Source of the DNA: Pseudomonadota bacterium
GTDB taxonomy: Bacteria > Pseudomonadota > Alphaproteobacteria > Ferrovibrionales > Ferrovibrionaceae
Length of the DNA stretch: 27,401 nucleotides
Assembly: GCA_023434425.1 (NCBI GenBank)
Contig: JAEYSS010000280.1
Coordinates: forward strand, 1 to 27,401
Direction: 5' to 3'
Part shown: piece by piece, positions 7,324-15,591 of the stretch
Numbering within the stretch: position 1 is the stretch's first letter
How the letters are laid out: each line of letters begins with the position of its first letter
The notes under the pieces: model-generated
The model's database searches: none
What the model saw: only the letters and a program-made list of their open reading frames with translations
What the model was told of the DNA's origin: nothing
Program-made: the position numbers and the translations under genes

Positions 7324-7578
7324 TCACCCCACCAGTTCGACCGAGAAATTCTCGATCACCATGTTGGCGAGCAGCTTCTGTGCCATCTCCTTCACGGCGG
7401 CCTCGATCTCGGGCTTCGGCTTCGCGGCCAGCGCGCCGGTCAGCTCCAGTTCGATCAGCTTGCCCTGGCGCACCTCGCCGACATCGGCGAAACCGAGGGA
7501 ATGCAGCGCCTGGCCGATGGCTCGACCCTGCGGATCGAGCACGCCGTTCTTGAGGGAAACATGGACGCGGGCTTTCAT
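7324..7578 (-). CDS. purS: Phosphoribosylformylglycinamidine synthase subunit PurS
   Basis: The 84-residue protein is the small PurS subunit that bridges PurQ and PurL. It shows the family pattern KARVHVSLKNGVLDPQGRAI followed by ALHSLGFADVGEVRQGKLIEL and a C-terminal helix plus strand (MAQKLLANMVIENFSVELV). AGAAGG lies 10 bases before the ATG. It begins 109 bases after purC, with a strong hairpin between them. Its stop codon lies within a GTGA that could start the downstream lipoprotein gene, whereas in most relatives purQ follows directly. Confidence 0.96.
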   Translation of the reverse strand: MKARVHVSLKNGVLDPQGRAIGQALHSLGFADVGEVRQGKLIELELTGALAAKPKPEIEAAVKEMAQKLLANMVIENFSVELVG

Positions 7579-7633
7579 CGTCGGCTGACCTTCTGTTGAA
7601 CTTTTAAAACGACAATAGTCTTTTTAAACAGAT

Positions 7634-7659
7634 GCGGCGGCCCTTGCTGTGGCCGCCGC
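7634..7659 (-). terminator. Perfect 9-bp hairpin between purC and purS
   Basis: GCGGCGGCC (7634-7642) and GGCCGCCGC (7651-7659) form a perfect stem with an 8-base loop. On the transcribed (minus) strand it is followed by ATCTGTTTAAAAAG, a weak T-tract. It may be a partial terminator, an attenuator or an mRNA end that sets the purC to purS ratio. Confidence 0.55.
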
Positions 7660-7687
7660 GGTATTCTCACGGCGCTTTGCTGGCGCC

Positions 7688-8452
7688 TCACTGCATGGTG
7701 TCTGGACCCTTGATGTCGCGCGGGCCGCCTTCTGGGAGAATCCCGAGCCGCCGCGCCACTTCCTGATAGGCCTCGGCGACATTGCCGAGATCGCGGCGGA
7801 AGCGGTCCTTGTCCATCTTCTCGTTGGTCTTCAGATCCCACAGGCGCGCGCTGTCCGGGCTGATCTCGTCGGCCAGGATGATGCGCATCTCGTCGTTCTG
7901 CCACCAGCGGCCGAATTCCAGCTTGAAGTCGACCAGCCGGATGCCGATGCCGAGGAACAGGCCGGAGAGGAAATCGTTGATGCGCAGTGCCAGATGCATC
8001 AGCTCGTCGATTTCCTGCGGATTGGCCCAGCCGAAGCAGGTGATGTGCTCTTCCGAGACCAGCGGATCGCCCAGTTCGTCGTTCTTGTAATAGAACTCGA
8101 CGATCGAACGCGGCAGCATGGTGCCTTCGGCGACGCCGAGACGCGTGGCCAGCGAGCCGGCGGCGACATTGCGCACGACGACCTCGAGCGGCACGATCTC
8201 GACTTCCTTGATCAGCTGCTCGCGCATGTTCAGCCGGCGCACGAAATGCGTCGGAATCCCGACCTCGCCCAGGCGGGTCATGAGGTATTCGGAAATCCGG
8301 TTGTTCAGGACACCCTTGCCGGTGATGGTGCCCTTCTTCTTGTTGTTGAACGCGGTCGCGTCGTCTTTGAAATACTGTACCAGAGTGCCCGGCTCGGGAC
8401 CCTCGAAGAGGACCTTCGCCTTGCCCTCGTAAACCTGTCTGCGGCGCGTCAT
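7688..8452 (-). CDS. purC: SAICAR synthetase (phosphoribosylaminoimidazole-succinocarboxamide synthase)
   Basis: The enzyme joins aspartate to CAIR with ATP in purine synthesis. With the ATG at 8452 the protein has 254 residues and begins MTRRRQVYEGKAK, so the invariant YEGKAK sits at residues 8-13 as in other PurC; an upstream in-frame ATG at 8500 would lie within the predicted promoter. Other signatures are AFNNKKKGTITGKGVLNN, PLEVVVRNVAAGS, and LVDFKLEFG followed by LADEISPDSARLWD, which holds the catalytic and substrate-binding residues. It is first in the operon, with a sigma-70-like promoter about 30 bases upstream of the start. Confidence 0.98.
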   Translation of the reverse strand: MTRRRQVYEGKAKVLFEGPEPGTLVQYFKDDATAFNNKKKGTITGKGVLNNRISEYLMTRLGEVGIPTHFVRRLNMREQLIKEVEIVPLEVVVRNVAAGSLATRLGVAEGTMLPRSIVEFYYKNDELGDPLVSEEHITCFGWANPQEIDELMHLALRINDFLSGLFLGIGIRLVDFKLEFGRWWQNDEMRIILADEISPDSARLWDLKTNEKMDKDRFRRDLGNVAEAYQEVARRLGILPEGGPRDIKGPDTMQ

Positions 8453-8488
8453 GGCACACCTGTCCGGCTGTAGGGAAAGCTCGGGCCC

Positions 8489-8517
8489 TAGATACCGCAA
8501 GGGGGTCCGCGCCGCAA
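8489..8517 (-). promoter_or_regulatory. Predicted sigma-70-type promoter of purC
   Basis: On the minus strand TTGCGG (8512-8517) and TATCTA (8489-8494) are separated by 17 bases. Transcription would begin near 8482, leaving a leader of about 30 bases to the purC ATG. Spacing is ideal, and both hexamers match the consensus at four of six positions. Confidence 0.55.
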
Positions 8518-8610
8518 TCGGCGGGGGTACAATATGCGGTGGAAAATCATTGCCTCGAAACTGTCCATTCGGGGCGGTTTTCCAGGATAAATCTCTGACA
8601 GGCCGGAGAC

Positions 8611-8640
8611 TTGCGGCCGGGGGCGGCGCGCCCCTATATA
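8611..8640 (+). promoter_or_regulatory. Predicted sigma-70-type promoter of the zeta-subunit gene
   Basis: TTGCGG (8611-8616) and TATATA (8635-8640) are separated by 18 bases and lie 37 bases upstream of the ATG at 8677. The -35 hexamer is the same as that proposed for the divergent purC. Confidence 0.5.
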
Positions 8641-8676
8641 TCGGACACCTTTCTCCCCGTTTACGACGAGGCCCGG

Positions 8677-8994
8677 ATGACCACCTTCGACGACCGCAAG
8701 GACGCCTTTGAGAAGAAGCATGCCCATGATGAGGAGCTGGCCTTCAAGGCAGTCGCGCGGCGCAACAAGCTGCTCGGCCTGTGGGTGGCGGAGCAGATCG
8801 GCCTGACCGGCGAGGCTGCCGAGGCTTACGCCAAGGAAGTCGTGGCGGCCGATTTCGAGGAAGCCGGCGACGCCGACGTGATCCGCAAGGTGCAGGCCGA
8901 CCTGAAAGCCAGGAATGTGGACGTCTCCGAGCATCGCCTGGTCGCCAAGTTGGCCGAGCTGCTGGAAACCGCCAAGAAGCAGATTTCCGCCTAA
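8677..8994 (+). CDS. DUF1476 protein, F1-ATPase inhibitor zeta subunit
   Basis: The 105-residue protein begins MTTFDDRKDAFEKKHAHDEEL, the hallmark N-terminus of DUF1476, and continues with LAFKAVARRNKLLGLWVAEQIGLTG and a helical C-terminus. In Paracoccus and other alphaproteobacteria this protein is the zeta subunit, which inserts its N-terminus into F1 and blocks ATP hydrolysis. I chose the ATG at 8677 because the family motif begins there; an earlier ATG at 8611 overlaps the predicted promoter. The gene is divergent from purC, an arrangement I know from other alphaproteobacteria. The next gene is convergent, 18 bases beyond the stop. Confidence 0.95.
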   Translation: MTTFDDRKDAFEKKHAHDEELAFKAVARRNKLLGLWVAEQIGLTGEAAEAYAKEVVAADFEEAGDADVIRKVQADLKARNVDVSEHRLVAKLAELLETAKKQISA

Positions 8995-9012
8995 GCTTCT
9001 GAATTTCCTATA

Positions 9013-10419
9013 TTATTTCACACTGACGGTCGCCATCATCCCGGCGGCCTGATGCTCCAGGATATGGCAATGTAGCATCCAGTGGCCGGGGTTGTCGGCC
9101 ACCAGCGCCAGCTGCGCCTTCTCGCCCGGCTGCAGCAGCACCGTGTCGCGCCACGGCCGGCCGGCCTGCGTCAGCACGCGGAAGACATGACCGTGCAGGT
9201 GGACCGGATGCGGCCATGAGGTGTCGTTGCTGGCCTCGATCAGATAAGTCCGCCCGCGTTTCAGGCTGAACAGTGTGTTATGGCCGAGATGATCGGAATG
9301 TTCGGTCATCGCCTCGCCGTTCAGGCTCCAGGCCATGCGGTGTTTGTCCCAGGCTTCGCGCATGCCGAGCTTGCGACCGCCATCGACTTTCAGGTCATAC
9401 GGCACACCCATGCCGCCGCCGAGCACCAGCGGCAGGCGTTCGGCTTTGGCCAGATCGGGCGCGGTGACCGGGTTGGCGGCGAGCGTCGGGTCGGGACGAT
9501 GCTTTGCCGCAACTGCCGGCACATCGGCATAAGCCAGATCGGTGAGGCGGTGTTCGCGGCCCTGGACGTCGCGGTCGAACACGCTGTAGCGTTTGCCCGG
9601 CTCGGCGGTCAGATCCAGGATCAGGTCGGCGCGCATGCCCGGACCTAAGGTCACACGCTCCTGCGGGCCGAGCCGCAGCGGCACATCGAGCGGATGGCCG
9701 TCCAGCGCCACGAGCCAGGGCGCATGGCCGTCGAAGCGCAGATCGAAAATGCGCGCATTCGCGGTATTGACCAGCCGCAAACGGATGCGTTCACCAGCCT
9801 GCACACTGAAGGGCTGCACCAGTTTGCCATTGTTGAGCGCGACATTGCCAAGCCGCCCGGCATGGGTGAGATCCATCGGATGGTTGAAGTCGTTGGTGAT
9901 CTGCCCTTCGCGGTCGAGCCGCAGATCGCTCAGCACCCAGGCGACATCGCGATCCACCGGCGGCGGGTTCGGCTCGTCGACAATCAGCAAGCCGTAGAGG
10001 CCGCGGCCGACCTGTTCCGGATTGCCGGCATGGGGGTGATACCAGAAGGTGCCGGCATCCTGGCAGGCGAAGTCGTAGGTGAAGCTGGCGCCGGGTTTCA
10101 CCGGCTTCTGCGTCAGGCCCGGCACGCCATCCATCGCATTGGGCAGGCGGATACCATGCCAGTGAATCGTGGTGTCCTGCTTGAGCCCGTTTTTCAGCAC
10201 GGCGCGCAGGCGGTCGTTCTGTTTCAGCCGCAGCATCGGTCCGGGCAGGCTGTTGTTATAGGCCCAGACGGCGGTCTCGGGTTGATTCGGCAGCACCGGC
10301 AGCCTGGCGGGCGCCGGCGTCAACGTCACATTCGTTGTCGCCGCCGTTGCAACTTTTGGCAGCGCGATGAAGGCGACGGCAGCCGACGAGGCGGAGAGAA
10401 AGGCGCGACGCGACAGCAT
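9013..10419 (-). CDS. Tat-exported multicopper oxidase
   Basis: The 468-residue protein begins MLSRRAFLSASSAAVAFIAL, a twin-arginine signal (SRRAFL) with a hydrophobic stretch and an ATAA-like cleavage site. All four copper-binding motifs of multicopper oxidases are present: HWHG (86-89), HPH (128-130), HPVHLHGH (404-411) and HCHILEHQAAGMM (450-462). The type 1 copper ligands would be H404, C451, H456 and M461. Three cupredoxin domains fit the length. The enzyme oxidises a substrate in the periplasm and reduces O2 to water; family members include CueO (copper oxidase), laccases and bilirubin oxidases. I see no methionine-rich loop as in CueO, so the substrate is open. It follows the EamA gene by 17 bases. 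Confidence 0.95.
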   Translation of the reverse strand: MLSRRAFLSASSAAVAFIALPKVATAATTNVTLTPAPARLPVLPNQPETAVWAYNNSLPGPMLRLKQNDRLRAVLKNGLKQDTTIHWHGIRLPNAMDGVPGLTQKPVKPGASFTYDFACQDAGTFWYHPHAGNPEQVGRGLYGLLIVDEPNPPPVDRDVAWVLSDLRLDREGQITNDFNHPMDLTHAGRLGNVALNNGKLVQPFSVQAGERIRLRLVNTANARIFDLRFDGHAPWLVALDGHPLDVPLRLGPQERVTLGPGMRADLILDLTAEPGKRYSVFDRDVQGREHRLTDLAYADVPAVAAKHRPDPTLAANPVTAPDLAKAERLPLVLGGGMGVPYDLKVDGGRKLGMREAWDKHRMAWSLNGEAMTEHSDHLGHNTLFSLKRGRTYLIEASNDTSWPHPVHLHGHVFRVLTQAGRPWRDTVLLQPGEKAQLALVADNPGHWMLHCHILEHQAAGMMATVSVK

Positions 10420-10436
10420 GACGGACTCCGATGCGT

Positions 10437-11333
10437 TTAGCGCGCCGTCACTGCCTCCGGTCTGTGGGCGAGCCACAATCCGACCAGCAGCACGGCGAGG
10501 CCGAGCAGCAGCGGCAGTGTCACCGGTTCTGACAGCAGCAGCGCGCCGAGCAGCGCGGCGGTGACAGGGCTGAGCCCCAGGAACACCGTGACCCGCGTCG
10601 GCGAGGCATGGCGGAGCGCCCAGAGCCAGCCGAAATAGCCGATGCCGCTGCTGACGCTGATGAACAGCACCGCCGCCCAGCCCTGGGCAGAGTAGCCGCT
10701 CCACTGCGTCCACGCACCTTCCCATGTGGCAAGGATGGCGAGGAAGCCGACGCTGGCCAGCATGGCGAAGGCGCCGATGCTGAGCGTGGGGTAACGCTGC
10801 AGGTAGGGGCGGTACAGCACGCTGCACAAAGCCCCGCAGAATGCGGCAAACAGCACCGCCAGCTCGCCGATCCAGTGATCCGCCGCGCCGGTGGAGTCGA
10901 AGATTTTCTCGCCGAGCGCGAGGCCGACGCCGAGCATGGTGAGCAGCACGCCGGCGGTTTTCGCCATAGTCAATTTTTCGCGACCGAGCGCGGCCGCGAT
11001 CACCATGGTCATCAGCGGGAAGCTGGCAAACAGAAGTGCTACGCGGGCCGCGGTGATATAGAGCAGCCCGTAATTGAGCAGGGCGATCAGGATGCCGAAC
11101 TGCACGATGCCGAGCACGGCAATCGGCAGGATGTCGCGGCGCGCGAATCGCAGCGGGATGTTCTGCCAATATAGCACCGGCAGCAGACAGGCGGCGCCGA
11201 TGGCATAGCGGAACATCGCCAGCGTGGCCGGTCCGCTTTCGCTGACCACATAGCGCGTGGCGATCAGCGCCAGGCCGACCTGCACGCCGACGCCGGCGGC
11301 AACGATGACCGGCAGGCGGCTTTCCGCTGTCAC
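10437..11333 (-). CDS. EamA/DMT-family membrane transporter
   Basis: The 298-residue protein consists of about ten hydrophobic segments in two halves, the EamA (DUF6) pattern. The first half has SGPATLAMFRYAIGAACLLP and LLNYGLLYITAARVALLFAS; the second has ALCSVLYRPYLQRYP and ending VTVFLGLSPVTAALLGALLLSE. These proteins export or import small metabolites across the inner membrane, and the substrate cannot be read from sequence. I placed the start at the GTG at 11333 because it overlaps the stop of the MarR-GNAT gene by 4 bp (GTGA); further upstream the same frame lies entirely in that gene. The multicopper oxidase gene follows 17 bases later, so the three form one operon. Confidence 0.9.
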   Translation of the reverse strand: MTAESRLPVIVAAGVGVQVGLALIATRYVVSESGPATLAMFRYAIGAACLLPVLYWQNIPLRFARRDILPIAVLGIVQFGILIALLNYGLLYITAARVALLFASFPLMTMVIAAALGREKLTMAKTAGVLLTMLGVGLALGEKIFDSTGAADHWIGELAVLFAAFCGALCSVLYRPYLQRYPTLSIGAFAMLASVGFLAILATWEGAWTQWSGYSAQGWAAVLFISVSSGIGYFGWLWALRHASPTRVTVFLGLSPVTAALLGALLLSEPVTLPLLLGLAVLLVGLWLAHRPEAVTAR

Positions 11334-12292
11334 AATCTGAGTTCCCAGGTCTCGCCGGTCAGGGTCTGGCCGAAACTCGTATGCGGCTCGCTGTGCACCA
11401 GTTTGAAACCGGTCTTCTCGTAGATGCCGCGCGCAGCCAGCAGGATGCTGTTGGTCCACAATGTGATCTTGCGGTAGCCCTTGCTGCGCGCAAAGTCGAT
11501 ACAGGCATTGACCAATGCCTTGCCGACGCCCAGGCCGCGCGCCTTCGGGTCGACAATCAGCACGCGCAGCTTGGCCACGGTGGCCGATTTGCGGATCAGG
11601 AAGACGCAGCCGACACGTTCGCCGCTGTCCAGTTCGGCGATCCAGGCATTCTCCCAGTTCGGATCGAAGTCGCGCAGGAACTGCGCGCCGACCTCGGCGG
11701 CCAGCGCCTCGAATGTGCTGTCCCAGCCATATTCTGCGGTATAAAGCTCGCCGTGTTTCTGCACCATCCAGCCGATATCGCCGGGACGATGCGCGCGCAG
11801 ACGGAAGCCCGGCTTTACCGCGGGTGTCTCGTCAGCGAGAAGCCGCGTGATCGTATCCATCGCATCGACCAGCCGGACGCGCTCGTCTGCCGGCAGGCGT
11901 TCGATCAGCGGGCTGAGCACGCGGCGCGACACATCTTCCTGCGGCGCAAAGGCCTTGCGGCCGGCGGCGGTGAGACGGAGCAGGCTCTGCCGCGCGTCTT
12001 CCGGCGCCGGCTTGCGGGTGACCAGGCCCTGCTTTTCGAAGCCGCGCAGCAGGCGGCTGAGATAGCCGGCATCGATGCCCAGCTCGCGCACCAGGTCAGA
12101 GGCCGTGACGCGGTCGCGATGCGCGATTTCATACAGCACGCGGGTTTCGGTGAGCGAGTAGGGATCGTAGAGCTTACCGCCCTCGAGCAGGCCGATCTTC
12201 TGGGTATAGAAGCGGTTGAAGGCGCGCATGCGCTCGACTTGCGGAGCAGCATCGACAGGTTTCGGTTTTTTACGCACAGCAGGCTTCCGCAT
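11330..12292 (-). CDS. MarR-type regulator fused to GNAT acetyltransferase
   Basis: The 320-residue protein has two domains. Residues about 15-150 are a MarR winged helix: YSLTETRVLYEIAHRDRVTASDLVRELGIDAGYLSRLL, with the recognition helix, then RQSLLRLTAAGRKAF as the wing. Residues about 160-320 are a GNAT acetyltransferase: acetyl-CoA loop VDPKARGLGVGKALV, then CIDFARSKGYRKITLWTN and ending GFKLVHSEPHTSFGQTLTGETWELRL. The fusion is a known architecture but its substrate is generally unknown. It heads an operon with an EamA transporter and multicopper oxidase, and a perfect dyad lies upstream, so autoregulation is likely. GAGGGG lies 7 bases upstream of the ATG. Confidence 0.93.
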   Translation of the reverse strand: MRKPAVRKKPKPVDAAPQVERMRAFNRFYTQKIGLLEGGKLYDPYSLTETRVLYEIAHRDRVTASDLVRELGIDAGYLSRLLRGFEKQGLVTRKPAPEDARQSLLRLTAAGRKAFAPQEDVSRRVLSPLIERLPADERVRLVDAMDTITRLLADETPAVKPGFRLRAHRPGDIGWMVQKHGELYTAEYGWDSTFEALAAEVGAQFLRDFDPNWENAWIAELDSGERVGCVFLIRKSATVAKLRVLIVDPKARGLGVGKALVNACIDFARSKGYRKITLWTNSILLAARGIYEKTGFKLVHSEPHTSFGQTLTGETWELRL

Positions 12293-12326
12293 GAGGGCAC
12301 CCCCTCAGCTCATCCTGCAGCAATAC

Positions 12327-12339
12327 TTGACTAAGTCAA
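12327..12339. promoter_or_regulatory. Palindrome upstream of the MarR-GNAT gene, candidate operator
   Basis: TTGACT-A-AGTCAA is a perfect 13-base dyad 35 bases upstream of the ATG, in a 51-base gap. On the minus strand its TTGACT half would also serve as a -35 hexamer, with a weak AGGATG 17 bases on. A MarR dimer bound here would block the promoter. Confidence 0.65.
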
Positions 12340-12343
12340 CTAT

Positions 12344-13786
12344 CTAGTCGGCCGCCCCCGACAGCATGTCCCGGTCGGCCGGGTCGCCCTCGGCCTGCAG
12401 GGCGGCGAGGTAGTTTTCCCGCCAATGCGCGATGGTGTTGACCTTCAGCACGCCCATCATCGACTCCCAGCGCTGGCGCCGTTCGTCCAGCGGCATGACC
12501 AGCGCGCGGTGCAGCGCGTCGGCGATATGCTCGGTGTCGTAAGGATTGACCAGCAGCGCGCCTTTCAGCTCGCGGGCGGCGCCGGCAAAGCGCGACAGCA
12601 CCAGCGCGCCGGGATCGGCGGGATTCTGCGAGGCGACATATTCCTTGGCGACCAGGTTCATGCCGTCGCGCAGCGGCGTGATCAGGCCAACGCGGGAATG
12701 GCGATAGAATCCGGCCAGCGTGCTGCGTGGAAAGGCCTTGTTGAGATAGCGCACCGGCACCCAGTCGAATTCGGCGAATTTGCCGTTGATGCGGCCGGTG
12801 AGCGCGTCGAGTTCGTTGCGCAGCTTGCGATACTGCGCCACCTCGCCGCGCGAGATCGGCGCCACCTGCATGAAGGTGACCTTGCCGCGATGTTCGGGCC
12901 GGTTGCCGAGCAGATGCTGGAAGGCTTCGAAGCGCTGCGGGATGCCCTTGGAGTAATCCAGCCGGTCGACGCCCAGCACCAGCGCGCGGCCGGCCAGGCT
13001 GCCGGCCAGGCGCTGCGTTTCGTCGCTGTTCACGCCCTCGGCCGCGATATCGGCGAAATCCTGCGTGTCGATGCCGATCGGAAAGGCACCGACGCGCAGC
13101 TCACGGCCGAAGGCACTGACGCGGACATCGGCATTGCTGGCATTGCCGACGCCGATATTGCCGATCACCGTGCCCTCGGCTTCATGCAGGATATATTCGG
13201 TCAGCGCCCGGACGTCGCCGCGGGTCTGGAAGCCGACGAGGTCGTAGGCGCAGAGGTCGCGCACCAGCCGCTCATGGCCGGGCAGGGCGGCCAGCACTTC
13301 GGGCGCCGGAAACGGGATATGCATGAAGAAGCCGATGCGGTTCTGCACGCCGCGCCGGCGCAGTTCGGCCGCCAGCGGGATGAAATGGTAGTCGTGGATC
13401 CAGATCACGTCGTCGGGCCGCAGCTGCTTCGCCAGCTCGTCGGCGAAACGCGCATTGACGGCGAGATAGGTGTCCCAGGCCGAGCGGCGGAATTCGATCA
13501 GGCCGAGCCGGTAATGGCAGAGCGGCCAGAGCATGCCGTTGGAGAATTCGAGGTAGAAGCCCTTGTGCTCCTCGGTGGTGAGATCGAGCACGGCATAGTC
13601 GACGCGGCCCTGGCGCGCGCGGCGCGGTTCGGCCGACGGCGTGTCGCTGATTTCGCCGCTCCAGCCGAACCACAGGCCGCCATGCTGCTGCAGCGATTCG
13701 CGCAGGGCCACGGCAAGGCCGCCAGCGCGGCTGGCGCGCTCGCGCGGCATGGCGACGCGGTTGGAAACGATTACGAGCCGCGCCAA
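12344..13786 (-). CDS. otsA: Trehalose-6-phosphate synthase (TTG start)
   Basis: A GT20 glycosyltransferase that makes trehalose 6-phosphate from UDP-glucose and glucose 6-phosphate. Using the TTG at 13786 the protein has 480 residues and begins ARLVIVSNRV, the expected OtsA N-terminus; AGGAGG lies 4 bases upstream, and the next in-frame ATG would remove the conserved SNRV segment. Other motifs are RAGGLAVAL (20-28), WIHDYH (129-134), HIPFPAPEV, DRLDYSKG (274-281) and LRDGMNLVAKEY (372-383). It overlaps the GH15 gene by 16 bp, so its translation is probably coupled. It is the third gene of the otsB-GH15-otsA operon. Confidence 0.95.
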   Translation of the reverse strand: MARLVIVSNRVAMPRERASRAGGLAVALRESLQQHGGLWFGWSGEISDTPSAEPRRARQGRVDYAVLDLTTEEHKGFYLEFSNGMLWPLCHYRLGLIEFRRSAWDTYLAVNARFADELAKQLRPDDVIWIHDYHFIPLAAELRRRGVQNRIGFFMHIPFPAPEVLAALPGHERLVRDLCAYDLVGFQTRGDVRALTEYILHEAEGTVIGNIGVGNASNADVRVSAFGRELRVGAFPIGIDTQDFADIAAEGVNSDETQRLAGSLAGRALVLGVDRLDYSKGIPQRFEAFQHLLGNRPEHRGKVTFMQVAPISRGEVAQYRKLRNELDALTGRINGKFAEFDWVPVRYLNKAFPRSTLAGFYRHSRVGLITPLRDGMNLVAKEYVASQNPADPGALVLSRFAGAARELKGALLVNPYDTEHIADALHRALVMPLDERRQRWESMMGVLKVNTIAHWRENYLAALQAEGDPADRDMLSGAAD

Positions 13787-15591
13787 AACGCCTCCTCCCA
13801 GCTTTTGGACAGTCGCATCGCGCAAACGATCAAACCAACCATCGAATAGGTCTGCGGGAAATTTCCCCATAATTCACCTGTCGCCGTATCGATGTCCTCC
13901 GAAAGCAGTCCGAGATGATTGCGCGAGGCGAGCAGGCCTTCGAACATCTGCCGCGCCTCGTCGCGCCGGCCGGTAGCGGCCAGCGCATCGACATACCAGA
14001 AGGTGCAGATCGAAAACGCGTTATGCGGCAGGCCGAAATCGTCGGCCGCGACATAGCGCATCAGATGACTGCCGCGTTTCAGCGTTTTTCCGATCGCCTC
14101 GACCGTGCCGAGGAAGCGCGGATCGTCGGCCGCCAGGAAGCCGATTTCCTGCAACAGCAGCAGCGAAGCATCGAGATCCTCGCCATCGAAGCTTTCGACG
14201 AAGCTGTTCAGCTTCGGATTCCAGGCATGTTCGAGGATCGCCTTGCGGATGCGTTCGGCGTGGTCGCGCCAGTAGCCGACGCGGGCGTCCAGCCCGAACA
14301 GGCCGGCGATCTTCGACAGCCGGCGGCAGGCGGCCCAGCACATCGCGGCGGAATGCGTATGCACGCGCGCCCGGCCGCGGAATTCCCACAGGCCCGCATC
14401 CTCGGTGAGCGCCAGCGCGGCGGCTTTCTCGCCCAGGCCTTCCAGCTGTTCGAACAGCGCGATATCGCCGCGCCGCGGCAGGCGCTTGTCGAAGAACATC
14501 TGCGCCACCGCCAGCACGATCGAGCCGTAGGTATCGTTCTGGCGCTGCGAATAGGCGGCGTTGCCCTTGCGCACCGGACCCATGCCACGATAGCCGGCAA
14601 GGCCCGGCATGGTCAGCTCCTCCAGCGAAGCCGCAGGGTCGAGCGCATACACCGGCTGCAGTTCGATATCTGGATGCAGCGCCACTGTCGTCGTGATGTA
14701 GCGGAGGAAATCCTCCATCGTCTTGGTCGCGCCCAGCCGGTTCAGCGCCTGCACGACAAAATAGGCGTCGCGCATCCAGCAAAATCTGTAGTCCCAGTTA
14801 CGCGGCGTGTCGGCCGCTTCCGGGATCGAAGTGGTCAGTGCCGCTAGAATGGCGCCGGTTTCCTCATAGGCGCAGAGTTTCAGCGTGATGGCGGCGCGGA
14901 TCACCGCCTCCTGCCATTCGAAGGGCACCGAGAGATAGCGCACCCATTCGATCCAGTATTCGATGGTACGTTCCTGGAATTCGCGCGCCATATGCGTGAT
15001 CGAGGCCGTGAAGGTCTCGTCCGGACCGAGCACCAGCGTCATCGGATGGGTGAGAGCGAATTCGCTTTCGGCATCGATGAAGGCAATCGGCGCATCGGTG
15101 GTCAGCCGCAGCGCCGCCCCGGGCGCGGTGAAGCGGATATGGTTGGAGCCCAGCGTCCGGCTCGGCTGCGTCATGCCGTAATCGAAGAGTGGCCGGATGC
15201 GCACGCGCACGACCGGGGTACCGCAGAGCGGTTCGACGCGGCGGATCAGCATGGCCGGACGAAAGGTGCGGTCATACTGCTTGAAGCGCGGGCAGAAGTC
15301 GGTGATGCGGATGCTGGCGCCATGGGCATCGGTCAGCGTGGTCACCAGCACGGCGGTATTTTCGACATAGTGCTGCGAGGTCTGCTGCAGCCCGCGCAGT
15401 TCGATGGCGAAGAGGCCGTCGCCGTCGATCCTGGGTGACAGCAGATCGCAGAAGACCGGATCGCCATCCAGCCGCGGCGCGCAGTGCCAGACGATGCGCG
15501 CCTGGCGGTCGATCAGCGCGGCAATCACCGAATTGCCGATGATGCCCAGATCGAGCGAATGGCGATGTGAGGATTTGCCTTCCGCCGTCAT
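13771..15591 (-). CDS. GH15 glucoamylase/trehalase-like glycoside hydrolase
   Basis: The 606-residue protein has the GH15 layout: an N-terminal beta-sandwich (residues about 10-210) beginning DLGIIGNSVIAALIDRQARIVW, and a C-terminal (alpha/alpha)6 barrel. Barrel motifs are NWDYRFCWMRDA (265-276), DAGLWEFRG (398-406), with E403 the likely acid, and LLSEDID with GELWGNFPQTYSMVGL (562-587), with E565 the likely base. GH15 enzymes release glucose from alpha-glucans, and some are trehalases. The gene lies between otsB and otsA with overlaps on both sides (4 and 16 bp), so a role in trehalose turnover is likely by context; the substrate is not proven. No signal peptide is seen, so it should be cytoplasmic. 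Confidence 0.92.
   Translation of the reverse strand: MTAEGKSSHRHSLDLGIIGNSVIAALIDRQARIVWHCAPRLDGDPVFCDLLSPRIDGDGLFAIELRGLQQTSQHYVENTAVLVTTLTDAHGASIRITDFCPRFKQYDRTFRPAMLIRRVEPLCGTPVVRVRIRPLFDYGMTQPSRTLGSNHIRFTAPGAALRLTTDAPIAFIDAESEFALTHPMTLVLGPDETFTASITHMAREFQERTIEYWIEWVRYLSVPFEWQEAVIRAAITLKLCAYEETGAILAALTTSIPEAADTPRNWDYRFCWMRDAYFVVQALNRLGATKTMEDFLRYITTTVALHPDIELQPVYALDPAASLEELTMPGLAGYRGMGPVRKGNAAYSQRQNDTYGSIVLAVAQMFFDKRLPRRGDIALFEQLEGLGEKAAALALTEDAGLWEFRGRARVHTHSAAMCWAACRRLSKIAGLFGLDARVGYWRDHAERIRKAILEHAWNPKLNSFVESFDGEDLDASLLLLQEIGFLAADDPRFLGTVEAIGKTLKRGSHLMRYVAADDFGLPHNAFSICTFWYVDALAATGRRDEARQMFEGLLASRNHLGLLSEDIDTATGELWGNFPQTYSMVGLIVCAMRLSKSWEEAFWRGS

Noticed and set aside
7954..7978. A third GGAAC-N16-CGTT match, on the + strand within purC
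   Set aside because: It is antisense inside a conserved coding stretch (NDFLSGLFL in PurC) and drives no + strand gene nearby, so chance is the simplest explanation. An antisense stress transcript cannot be excluded.
10420..11169. Upstream in-frame extension of the multicopper oxidase to 718 residues
   Set aside because: The extension runs through the EamA gene in another frame; the Tat signal peptide at the ATG at 10419 marks the real start.
11334..11459. Upstream extension of the EamA protein
   Set aside because: It overlaps the GNAT domain in another frame; the GTG start at 11333 overlaps the upstream stop.
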